A DNA stretch of 23,528 bases. It comes from Nitrospiraceae bacterium UBA6905 (lineage in GTDB: Bacteria; Nitrospirota; Thermodesulfovibrionia; Thermodesulfovibrionales; UBA6898). Location of the stretch: the NCBI GenBank assembly GCA_002451165.1, contig DKBH01000011.1, positions 1 to 23,528 on the forward strand. The letters are read 5' to 3'. Positions 1 to 7,374 of the stretch are shown here, piece by piece (within the stretch, counting starts at the first letter, position 1; each line of letters starts with the position of its first letter). A program made the translations under genes and the position numbers. The notes below the pieces were generated by a model, which did no database searches, was not told the DNA's origin, and worked only from the letters and a program-made list of their open reading frames with translations.

Positions 1-102
1 CCTGTAAAGTCCGGGGAGCGGGTTTATTGGAATACCGATCAAAAGAAAGGCTGGCAAAAGACGGGAAGATTGGGAAAAAGCATGGGCAAATACATGAAAT
101 AA
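1..102 (+). CDS. C-terminal end of an unidentified protein (partial)
   Basis: Frame 1 is open from the first base of the window to a TAA at 100-102, giving 33 residues of a gene that begins outside the window. The tail is rich in lysine, glycine and tryptophan and ends in GKYMK. No domain can be recognised from so short a piece. It is the only plus-strand coding candidate in this block and is convergent with the DUF2400 gene, with a stem-loop at 126-148 between the two stops. The sense of the frame is inferred from its openness and from that stem-loop; chance openness over 33 codons cannot be excluded. Confidence 0.4.
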   Translation, partial: PVKSGERVYWNTDQKKGWQKTGRLGKSMGKYMK

Positions 103-125
103 TACTTTGACCCTCTCCCGCATGA

Positions 126-148
126 GCAGGCAGGGACACACTGCCTGC
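126..148. terminator. Stem-loop between convergent genes, possible bidirectional terminator
   Basis: A perfect 8-bp inverted repeat (GCAGGCAG at 126-133 with CTGCCTGC at 141-148) encloses a 7-base loop. It lies 24 bases after the stop of the left partial gene and directly after the stop of the minus-strand DUF2400 gene. No strong T-run follows on either strand, so it may be a weak or factor-assisted terminator or a 3'-end stabiliser. Confidence 0.45.
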
Positions 149-149
149 C

Positions 150-1004
150 TTAGCCGAACGACCGATGTTCACGAAATACACATTCCCCGCAGACGTCCCC
201 TCTGATGCCTTTGCACAGTCCTGAGATGCCGTGATGGCAGAGGGCAAAATCGTATTTCAGGGGGTCATCTGGATCTAATTGCTTAAGCGATTCCGTTATC
301 TCGACCGCGGTCTTCCAGTCAGCTGTTCTTCTTTTGGTAAATCCGAGACACTGAGAGATCTTCATGATGTGCGTATCGAGCGGTATGACCAATTTATGCT
401 TCGGTATCCCTCTCCAGATGCCAAAATCAATGTCCCTGTCCCGGGCCATCCAGCGGAGAAACAGGTTTTGTCTCTTACAGGTGCTCCCGTCAGCAGGGGA
501 AGGAAAGAACTGCATTAGCCCTGCAGGTCTTATGTTCCGGCCATAGATCTTTGCAGTATTTACGGAAAGTAACTCGCCGATCAAACCCGAAAGCGCATTG
601 CCGATATTTTCATCTCCCTCCTGATAATGTCTCATAAAGGCTGTTTCGAGAGCCCCTTCTTTTTTGAGCGTTGCATTTAGCATGTAGAGCAGGCAGAGGA
701 TGTCCTCATTCTTGTTGAACCGGTATCGGATACCCTGGAAAAGCCTTGCATGCCGAGTGATGACGAAATTCGTCAGAAAGTCATGCGGACTTTTCCCCAT
801 GATGGAAAGGATCTTTGCAATCACGGGTTTAAAGAGATCGACTTTGCCATAGGCGAGACTGGAGGCGAGGAAACCTGCAATCTCTATGTCGCGGGCGTGC
901 TTGAACTGGTGCGGGAGTTCGATGGGGTCTAACAGCAGACGCTTCCTGAAATCATAGGTCCGGTAGAATCTATTGAGGATCTGCCTGAGCCCTGCTCCCG
1001 ACAT
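150..1004 (-). CDS. TIGR02757 / DUF2400 family protein
   Basis: This 284-residue protein belongs to the DUF2400 (TIGR02757) family, whose function is not established. Near the C-terminus it carries a segment reading IPLDTHIMKISQCLGF (about 207-222), which resembles the aspartate-containing VDTHIxRV motif of helix-hairpin-helix (HhH-GPD) DNA glycosylases. Four cysteines follow at 256, 264, 272 and 275. Endonuclease III places an Fe-S cluster in that position, but the spacing here (C-x7-C-x7-C-x2-C) differs from the endonuclease III pattern. The start codon lies 2 bases after the stop of the upstream kup gene with no Shine-Dalgarno sequence of its own, so it is probably translated by coupling as the last gene of the potassium operon. 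Family assignment is fairly firm; any DNA-repair role is inference. Confidence 0.82.
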   Translation of the reverse strand: MSGAGLRQILNRFYRTYDFRKRLLLDPIELPHQFKHARDIEIAGFLASSLAYGKVDLFKPVIAKILSIMGKSPHDFLTNFVITRHARLFQGIRYRFNKNEDILCLLYMLNATLKKEGALETAFMRHYQEGDENIGNALSGLIGELLSVNTAKIYGRNIRPAGLMQFFPSPADGSTCKRQNLFLRWMARDRDIDFGIWRGIPKHKLVIPLDTHIMKISQCLGFTKRRTADWKTAVEITESLKQLDPDDPLKYDFALCHHGISGLCKGIRGDVCGECVFREHRSFG

Positions 1005-1006
1005 GG

Positions 1007-2821
1007 CTACATGCGTACTTTGGTGATAACGCCGTGCAGCTTTTTCGGCGGGAGCTTGTAGAAATTAATGAAGGGCGGCGTATTCCTCTTGATGAAATGG
1101 AAGAGCTTCCAGACCGGATTGATCGTCAATATATCTTCCAGGCCGTAGAAGACGGACCGCTCCTCAATCCCCGCTTCCCGCAGGATCTCTTCGATGTCCA
1201 CCATCTCCATATATCCCATCTGGACCTCGAAGACCCTCAGGCCGTCGGAAATGTCGGGCTTGAAGTAGCCGGTCACGCCAAAGGGATCGTCTCGCTTGAT
1301 GATCGAGATCATGATATTGTCTTCGTATACGATGCCATGATAGAACATGGTCTGGACAATGTAAAACGGTATCTCTTTCACGTCCTTAAGAAGAAATAGG
1401 GCTGTTCCACTGATCCGAGCCGTTGTCTTGTAGACCATCCTAAATTTGTGGAGAAAGTCTTCGAGCGGCATGAACTCCATCATGCGGTACAGCCGCTTCT
1501 GCCCCCGCGTGAAGAGGACGATCATCGCCAGCGGGATTGCTGCAAGGATAAGGGACCAGTAACCTCCGTGCGGTATCTTGTAGAAATTGGAGCTCATGTA
1601 CACGGCGTCTATCAGGACCACCAGAAAAGCAATTGCCGAAAGCATAGGTCTTTTCTTGAGATAGAAAATCCAGGTCATCATGAGGCTGGTCAGTACCATG
1701 GTGCTCGTGACAGCGAGTCCATATGCTGAGGCAAGACGGCTCGATTCCCTGAACTGAACCATGATGAAAAGCACGGCAAAAAGCAGGGCCCAGTTCACGG
1801 AACCGATGTATATCTGTGATTTGCGTTCGATCGACGTGTAATCGACCCTGAACATGGGCATGATACGCGTGGTTATGCCCTGGTAGACCATGGAGAACAT
1901 GCCGCTGATCATGGCCTGTGATGCTATAACTGTTGCCGCTATGCTCAGCACGAGAAAAGGGATATATAGTGACTTTGCATAATGGAAGACCATTTCGAAC
2001 AGTACGTTTTTCGCTTCCGGATGCTTCAGCAAGAAGGCCCCCTGACCGATGTAGTTTAGGGACAGCGCAGCAAACACGCCGATCCAGGCCTGTCGGATCG
2101 GTTTTGCGCCGAGGTGTCCCATGTCCGCATAGAGCGCTTCGCCGCCCGTTGCGCAGAGGATGATCTCGCCAAGGGCGATAAAGCCAGTAAAGCCGTTGGT
2201 AAGCAGAAAGTGGCCGCCCCAGTAAGGGTTCAGGCTTCGCAGTACTTCAGGGACCTCCGCTATCGCAGCACCACCTACCAAAACCAGTGATACGAACCAT
2301 ATACCCGTTATAGGACCGAAGGCACCTGCCACCTTTTCTGTGCCCCTGCTCTGCACAGAAAAGAGTACGATGGCGATGAGGCATGCGATCATGAGTATAT
2401 TCCCACGGGACAGGGATTCGAGCCCCGGTATGAGGACAGCCCCCTCCACGGCGCTCAGGATGCTGATCGCAGGTGTCAGCACACTGTCGCCCATAAGCAG
2501 CGAAACACCGATGAATGTGATAATAGTTACAAAAAAGGCACCCTTTCCTGAAGGCAGAAGGGAGATGAGGATCTCCTTCAGCACAATCTTGCCGCCTTCG
2601 CCCCGCCGGCTGAGACTCATGGCCAGCCAGCCGAATTGCACATAGACCAGGAAGACAAGGGTCCAAAAGATTAGAGAAAGGACACCGAGGACATTCTCAT
2701 AGCTCGGCTTCAGGAGGAGAAAGACGACCGTGATCGTATAGATGGGGCTGGTGCCGATGTCACCGAAGACCAAGCCGAGAGCATGGACGATGCCTTTTAT
2801 GGGATTATTTTTTTCTGACAT
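1007..2821 (-). CDS. kup: KUP-family potassium uptake protein (second copy)
   Basis: This 604-residue inner-membrane protein has the KUP/HAK/KT signature GDIGTSPIYT (residues 20-29) in the first membrane helix, GDSVLTPAIS (111-120), and the conserved CATGGEALYADMGHLG block (223-238). About twelve hydrophobic segments are followed by a cytoplasmic tail from about residue 450. KUP proteins import K+, usually by proton symport. The length is close to that of E. coli Kup (about 620). It is a clear paralog of the gene immediately upstream, similar from end to end including the last residues HGVITKV. No Shine-Dalgarno sequence is visible before the ATG. A promoter candidate at 2861-2891 could give it expression independent of the riboswitch controlling the first copy. 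It differs from its partner at GDSVLTP versus GDGVITP, which may hint at differing kinetics. Confidence 0.95.
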   Translation of the reverse strand: MSEKNNPIKGIVHALGLVFGDIGTSPIYTITVVFLLLKPSYENVLGVLSLIFWTLVFLVYVQFGWLAMSLSRRGEGGKIVLKEILISLLPSGKGAFFVTIITFIGVSLLMGDSVLTPAISILSAVEGAVLIPGLESLSRGNILMIACLIAIVLFSVQSRGTEKVAGAFGPITGIWFVSLVLVGGAAIAEVPEVLRSLNPYWGGHFLLTNGFTGFIALGEIILCATGGEALYADMGHLGAKPIRQAWIGVFAALSLNYIGQGAFLLKHPEAKNVLFEMVFHYAKSLYIPFLVLSIAATVIASQAMISGMFSMVYQGITTRIMPMFRVDYTSIERKSQIYIGSVNWALLFAVLFIMVQFRESSRLASAYGLAVTSTMVLTSLMMTWIFYLKKRPMLSAIAFLVVLIDAVYMSSNFYKIPHGGYWSLILAAIPLAMIVLFTRGQKRLYRMMEFMPLEDFLHKFRMVYKTTARISGTALFLLKDVKEIPFYIVQTMFYHGIVYEDNIMISIIKRDDPFGVTGYFKPDISDGLRVFEVQMGYMEMVDIEEILREAGIEERSVFYGLEDILTINPVWKLFHFIKRNTPPFINFYKLPPKKLHGVITKVRM

Positions 2822-2860
2822 GCCAACTGTGCGCGAGAAAGATATATTATCTTTACGTTG

Positions 2861-2891
2861 ATTATATTCTTTCCCTGCTGCCGTATGTCAA
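2861..2891 (-). promoter_or_regulatory. Predicted internal sigma-70 promoter for the second kup gene
   Basis: On the minus strand TTGACA (2886-2891) and TATAAT (2861-2866) are separated by 19 bases, in the 86-base gap between the two kup genes. Both hexamers are perfect consensus, though the spacer is longer than the ideal 17. Downstream, before the start codon, lies a perfect 7-bp A+T-rich hairpin (2838-2854, loop of 3). The promoter is downstream of the c-di-AMP riboswitch, so transcripts from it would lack the riboswitch. Confidence 0.55.
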
Positions 2892-2907
2892 GGAGGATCT
2901 GCAGCGG

Positions 2908-4722
2908 TCACATGTTAACCTTGGTAATTACGCCGTGGAGCTTCCGGGATGGAAACTTGTAGAAATTGATGAACGGCGGCGTCAATTTCTTGATGATGTG
3001 AAAGAGCTTCCAGAAGGGGTTGCCGGCAGTGATATCCTCGAGGCCGTAAAATACCGCGCGTTCTTCAATGTCTGCCTCCCTGAGAACCTCCTCCATATCG
3101 ACCACCTCCATATAGCCCATCTGCACCTCGAAGACCCTGAGACCGTCCGAGAGGTCAGGCTTGAAGAATGCCGTTACACCATACGGGTCCTCGCGCTTGA
3201 TGATCGAGAGGAGAATGTTGTCCTCGTATATGATACCGTGGTAAAACATGGTCTGGATGATATAAAACGGCACCTCCTTAACGTCCTTCAGTAGAAAGAG
3301 CGCAGTCCCGTCCAGCCGGGGCGTGGCGGCATAGACGCGGCGGAACTTGTGCAGGAATTCCTCCAGTGGCATGAAATCCATGACGCGGTAAAGCCTCTGC
3401 TGTCCTTTCCTGTAGAGCATGATCGTGCCGAAAGGTATCGATGCAAGGATGAGCGACCAGTAGCCGCCGTGGGGTATCTTGGTGACGTTCGCGCTCATGT
3501 AAATCAGGTCGATAAACGCGATGGCACACGCAAGGCCTGCAAGAAGTCGCTGTTGCTTAAGCAGCAAGATCCAGGTCATCATGATGCCGGTCAGGAACAT
3601 CGTTCCCGTGACGGCTAGACCATAAGCAGCAGCAAGCCTGTTCGATTCCTGAAATTCGAACATGATGAAGATGACTAAAACAAGCATGAACCAGTTTACC
3701 GTGCCGAGATAGATCTGCGATCTGCGTTCGGCAGAGGTGTAGTCGACCTTGAACAGCGGCATGATCCGCGTTGTTATACCCTGATAGACGATCGAGAACA
3801 TGCCGCTGATCATCGCCTGCGAGGCAATGATTGTAGCAACGATGCTAAGCAGGAGGAACGGCACGTACCCAGGTCTGAAGGTATGGAACATCATCTCGAA
3901 AAGGATGTTCTTCGCGCCGGGATGTGCGAGCAGATAGGCTCCCTGACCAAAGTAGTTCAGGGCAAGTGCACAGAAGACGATCCCCCAGGCCTGCCGTATC
4001 GGTCCGCCTCCGAGATGGCCCATATCTGCGTAAAGCGCTTCGCCGCCGGTTGCGCAGAGGATGATCTCTCCAAGGGCGATGAAGCCCCTGAGTCCGTTGT
4101 CCTCAAAGAATCTAACTGCCCAGACGGGGTTCACCGCCCGAAGCACGACCGGTGCTTCGAGAATATACCATATGCCCAGCGAGGCGAGCGCAATGAACCA
4201 TACGATCATGATCGGGCCGAAGGCCCCGGCTATCTTCTCTGTCCCCGTGCTCTGTACGGCGAAAAGCGCGATCGCTATCACGGCAGAGAAAAAGACGATC
4301 TCCCCCCGGGTGATATTTGCGAGACCGGGGATGAGCAACGAGCCTTCCATGGCGCTCAGAATACTGATTGCCGGTGTGATGACGCCGTCGCCGATCAGCA
4401 GCGAAACGCCGATGATCGACAGCATGGTCACGAAACCGTACATCCTGGGGGATTGCAGGCCAGCGATGATGATCTCCTTGAGCACGATCGTGCCGCCTTC
4501 TCCCCGTTTGCTCAAGTCCATGGCGATCCATGCGTACTGCACGGTAACGAGTGCGGTCAGCGTCCAGAAGATGAGCGACAGCACGCCGAGAATGTTTTTC
4601 TGCGTTGGCTGCAGAAGAAGGAAGACTACCGTTACCGTGTAGATCGGACTGGTACCGATGTCGCCGAAGACAAGGCCGAGCGAACGTATGATCCCCTGCG
4701 GGGTGGAGGTCTTTTCTGTCAT
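2908..4722 (-). CDS. kup: KUP-family potassium uptake protein (first copy, riboswitch-controlled)
   Basis: This 604-residue K+ importer has GDIGTSPIYT at 20-29, GDGVITPAIS at about 111-120, the CATGGEALYADMGHLG block, about twelve membrane helices and a C-terminal cytoplasmic domain. It is the first gene after a long leader holding a c-di-AMP riboswitch. In that class ligand binding normally switches expression off, and c-di-AMP generally represses potassium uptake. An in-frame TAA three codons before the ATG fixes this as the most upstream start, and the N-terminus aligns with that of its tandem paralog. No Shine-Dalgarno sequence is visible in front of it, which is unusual beside other genes here that have strong ones (rpsF, fmdB-like, pfk). 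The tandem paralog follows after 86 bases. Confidence 0.96.
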   Translation of the reverse strand: MTEKTSTPQGIIRSLGLVFGDIGTSPIYTVTVVFLLLQPTQKNILGVLSLIFWTLTALVTVQYAWIAMDLSKRGEGGTIVLKEIIIAGLQSPRMYGFVTMLSIIGVSLLIGDGVITPAISILSAMEGSLLIPGLANITRGEIVFFSAVIAIALFAVQSTGTEKIAGAFGPIMIVWFIALASLGIWYILEAPVVLRAVNPVWAVRFFEDNGLRGFIALGEIILCATGGEALYADMGHLGGGPIRQAWGIVFCALALNYFGQGAYLLAHPGAKNILFEMMFHTFRPGYVPFLLLSIVATIIASQAMISGMFSIVYQGITTRIMPLFKVDYTSAERRSQIYLGTVNWFMLVLVIFIMFEFQESNRLAAAYGLAVTGTMFLTGIMMTWILLLKQQRLLAGLACAIAFIDLIYMSANVTKIPHGGYWSLILASIPFGTIMLYRKGQQRLYRVMDFMPLEEFLHKFRRVYAATPRLDGTALFLLKDVKEVPFYIIQTMFYHGIIYEDNILLSIIKREDPYGVTAFFKPDLSDGLRVFEVQMGYMEVVDMEEVLREADIEERAVFYGLEDITAGNPFWKLFHIIKKLTPPFINFYKFPSRKLHGVITKVNM

Positions 4723-4786
4723 GGCGGATTAATGAGGCAGTATGCGAGAGGGACGTGATATCCGTTCTGAGGTCATGGGATATTCA

Positions 4787-4912
4787 TCCTTTCAATAACC
4801 TACGGGGTTAGCTGACGGGCTCGGGCTTGAAAGTGCCCTATCCAATACAGGAATACGCCCCGACTTCATGGGTCCCCCGCATCCCGATATCCGGGATCTC
4901 GGCGTTAGTTTG
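4787..4912 (-). promoter_or_regulatory. c-di-AMP riboswitch (ydaO/yuaA class)
   Basis: Read on the minus strand, the leader of the first kup gene contains the conserved blocks of the ydaO/yuaA c-di-AMP riboswitch in order. These are an ATCCCG/CGGGAT hairpin (4881-4897), GGGGGACCCA (4869-4878), a GGGG..ATTCC segment, GATAGGGC paired with a following GCCCG (about 4823-4842), and GTCAGCTAACCCCGTA (4801-4816), then GG and an AAAGGAT tail. This matches the class well by eye. The outer P1 helix is short in my hand fold. I see no intrinsic terminator with a T-run between the aptamer and the ATG, so the expression platform is unresolved. Known members control K+ transporters and cell-wall hydrolases; the gene downstream here is a K+ importer, which fits. 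Confidence 0.92.
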
Positions 4913-4942
4913 ACTATATTCCTGTCCCCATGAAATTGTCAA
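4913..4942 (-). promoter_or_regulatory. Predicted sigma-70 promoter of the potassium-import operon
   Basis: On the minus strand TTGACA (4937-4942) and TATAGT (4913-4918) are separated by 18 bases, right before the c-di-AMP riboswitch. The expected transcription start, around 4905-4907, would fall at the first bases of the aptamer. This fits a promoter dedicated to the riboswitch-led transcript. Confidence 0.65.
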
Positions 4943-5038
4943 TAAAGTAATGGCATAGGCGTTCCGGGGACAGAACGATATGCTGCATAACGGTGAAAAT
5001 GCACCAGGAATTGCATGAGGTTGCAGCAGATGACAAGA

Positions 5039-7135
5039 CTACAGACCGAATATGATCTCCCGCTCCTCAAGGTCCACCCTGTCCACCCTTACAGTTATCT
5101 CCTGCCCCATCTTGAAGGACTTCCCAGTATGCCTTCCGAACAGCCTCATGGTGCGGTCGTTGTACTGGTAGAAGTCGTCGGTCATGTAGGATACGTGAAG
5201 AAATCCTTCTACATACCATTCATTAAGCCTAATCTTCAGACCGTACGCAGAGATGCCGACGATTTTTCCTTCAACGGTTTCCCCAACCTTGTCTTTCATA
5301 AACCAAGCCCGCATCGCTCGTATCACCGTATTCTCGGCATCATCAGCGAGCCGCTCTCTCCGCGAGGAGAGGAAGGCGATATCTGGCAGCAGGGTTTCAA
5401 GCTCTTTTTTGCGCTGGTCTGAGATCACCTTTTTTGTCAGGATCTCGCGCAGTATCTGGTGCACCACCAGGTCTGGGTAGCGCCTAATCGGAGAGGTAAA
5501 ATGGGTGTATGACATTGAAGCAAGGCCGAAATGGCCGACATTGCTGTCAGAATACCGGGCCTGCTTGAGACTTCTCAGAACGATATAGTTGATGATCTCC
5601 TCCTGCGGGGTGTCTTTAATCGACCGCAGGAGACCGGCAAAATCCTTTGCCTTCAGCGGCGTTCCCCCCATGCGCGCGAACTGTCTCACAACGCGAAGCA
5701 CGTCGTCGAGTTTCATGGGATCGGGTTCTTCATGAATGCGGTAGAGGGACGGGATTCCCAGGCGTTCAATATGCTCGGCGACAGCCTCATTGGCTGCGAT
5801 CATGAATTCCTCGATGATCATATGCGCGAAATTGCGTTCTGCTCGGATGATCGCCTCTGGTACGCCCTGAATATCGAGCAGCACTTCCGGCTCCGGAAGG
5901 TCGAAATCGAGACTCCCCCGTCTAAACCGTCTGTTCCGCAGGACTGTGCAGAGGTCTTTCATCAGTTCAAAATAAGGCTGCAGGCTGGCATAGCGGCGCA
6001 TCTCTTCCGCATCTCGGTCAATAAGGATCTTCTTGACCGCGGTATAGGTCATGCGTTCATTGCTGTTGATCAGACTTTGATAGAAGCGCTCGCTGATGCG
6101 TTTTCCGGCGTGGTCGAAATCCATCTCTACGGTAAAGGCGAGGCGGTCGACGTTCGGCTTCAGGCTGCAGAGCTCCTCTGAAAGCTCCTTCGGAAGCATC
6201 GGGATGACCCTGTCAGGGAAATAAACGCTGGTGCCGCGGCTGCGCGCTTCGTTGTCCAACGGCGAATCCCAAGGCACGAAATGGCCGACATCGGCGATAT
6301 GCACCCACAGACGGAACCCACGGCCGCTTCGTTCGATAGAGACTGCGTCATCGAAGTCCTTTGCGCGTTCACCGTCGATTGTCACGGTCGCCAGCTGCCT
6401 GAGATCCTTTCTTCGTTCATGCCGCGGCCCTGCGGGAGGATGTACAGCAAGAAGTTTCGCCGCATCGCTTACCTGTTTGGGGAACCTGCGCGGAAGACTG
6501 AATTCGTCAATGATCAGCTCCACCTCATCTGCGGGGCTCTGCGGCCTTTCAACCACTTTTACAACGCGTGCTGATGCCGGCCGTTTGTCCGTGGGATAGA
6601 CAGTGATCTCGGCGACCACAAGATCGCCATTCTTTGCATTTTTTCTGTCATCCGGTGCTACATACAGATCGAAAGAGATGGTGCGCTCTTTTGGTTTGAT
6701 GAACGAACCGGAACGGGAGATCTCTATCGTGCCGACGATCCGTGCAGCGGCGCGTTCGAGTACCCTGATGACGCGTGCCTCTCGCTTTTTCCAGCTTTCC
6801 ACGCGTGCCATGACGCGGTCGCCCCTCATGGCTCCGGCTGTCTTCTGGGGCGGGACAAAGAAATCCCGCTCTCCCGGTTTTTCTGGAAGGATGAAACCGT
6901 ATCCGTCGCGGTGGGCCTCGAAATAGCCGACCAGGAGGTTCATATCCTCCGCCGGTCCATACATGCCTTTCCGGTTGATGATGATCTCGCCGGACCTGAG
7001 CATTTCGCGAAGCAGCCTTTTCAATGCCCGCGCTTCGGGCCTGCTCAGACCCAGCAGCTGCACGATCTCCTTGAAGGGAAGGGGGCGGGAGGTCTTTTCC
7101 CGGAAAAGTGCAGTTATTGTCTCTTTATTCAGCAT
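5039..7135 (-). CDS. rnr: Ribonuclease R (RNB-family 3'-5' exoribonuclease)
   Basis: This 698-residue protein has an N-terminal winged-helix segment (about 1-60), cold-shock/OB domains (about 65-195), an RNB catalytic domain (about 245-570) and a C-terminal S1 domain (about 615-698). The RNB active-site aspartates are in TIDGERAKDFDDAV (D254, D260, D262, D263). It degrades structured RNA processively from the 3' end in the cytosol. It is shorter than E. coli RNase R (813) because it ends right after S1, without the basic tail. The start is supported by the family-typical N-terminus. No Shine-Dalgarno sequence precedes it; instead a perfect hairpin (7136-7155) abuts the ATG and a tiny ORF (7129-7164) overlaps it. 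A 316-base gap containing the riboswitch leader separates it from the kup genes. Confidence 0.95.
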   Translation of the reverse strand: MLNKETITALFREKTSRPLPFKEIVQLLGLSRPEARALKRLLREMLRSGEIIINRKGMYGPAEDMNLLVGYFEAHRDGYGFILPEKPGERDFFVPPQKTAGAMRGDRVMARVESWKKREARVIRVLERAAARIVGTIEISRSGSFIKPKERTISFDLYVAPDDRKNAKNGDLVVAEITVYPTDKRPASARVVKVVERPQSPADEVELIIDEFSLPRRFPKQVSDAAKLLAVHPPAGPRHERRKDLRQLATVTIDGERAKDFDDAVSIERSGRGFRLWVHIADVGHFVPWDSPLDNEARSRGTSVYFPDRVIPMLPKELSEELCSLKPNVDRLAFTVEMDFDHAGKRISERFYQSLINSNERMTYTAVKKILIDRDAEEMRRYASLQPYFELMKDLCTVLRNRRFRRGSLDFDLPEPEVLLDIQGVPEAIIRAERNFAHMIIEEFMIAANEAVAEHIERLGIPSLYRIHEEPDPMKLDDVLRVVRQFARMGGTPLKAKDFAGLLRSIKDTPQEEIINYIVLRSLKQARYSDSNVGHFGLASMSYTHFTSPIRRYPDLVVHQILREILTKKVISDQRKKELETLLPDIAFLSSRRERLADDAENTVIRAMRAWFMKDKVGETVEGKIVGISAYGLKIRLNEWYVEGFLHVSYMTDDFYQYNDRTMRLFGRHTGKSFKMGQEITVRVDRVDLEEREIIFGL

Positions 7136-7164
7136 ACAGCGCGAGGAGGCGCTGTTTGCCTCAT
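7129..7164 (-). CDS. Possible 11-codon upstream ORF coupled to rnr, with start-codon hairpin
   Basis: On the minus strand an ATG (7162-7164) opens MRQTAPPRAVC, whose TGA overlaps the second and third codons of rnr. The inverted repeat ACAGCGC/GCGCTGT with loop CTCCTC (7136-7155) ends exactly at the rnr ATG. A competing GAGGC/GCCTC pairing is possible slightly upstream. The rnr start lacks its own ribosome site, so re-initiation after this leader peptide is a plausible route. This is inference from sequence alone; the ORF could be accidental. Confidence 0.3.
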   Translation of the reverse strand: MRQTAPPRAVC

Positions 7165-7374
7165 GAGCCCTATGAATCGATCCTCTCTCTCAACGGCGCA
7201 TCTTCTGTTGATCATGTATGTTCTCCCGCTTATCCTTGTGCATGTTCGTATTCCGATGAGTACTCGCACGATGTCGCAAAGAGTTTATTCAACATCCAGC
7301 TCTTCTCTGTTATGATGGGCTGGTTGGTTCAAGCCGCATCAGAGGTTCGCGGTTAGTCCATCAGCGTTCTTCGT

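Noticed and set aside
2889..2913. AAGGAGG followed by ATG on the plus strand
   Set aside because: The frame opened is only 17 codons and sits antisense to the end of kup; on the minus strand these bases are spacer and stop codon.
3883..4758. Long plus-strand open frame (291 codons) opposite the first kup gene
   Set aside because: It lies wholly antisense to a clear KUP gene, has a non-protein-like composition (many Asp/His/Arg/Cys) and matches no family; it is a shadow of codon bias.
7330..7370. GGTTCAAGCC resembling a tRNA T-loop, ending near TCCA
   Set aside because: Flanking bases do not form a T-stem or acceptor stem, and no upstream tRNA arms are present.
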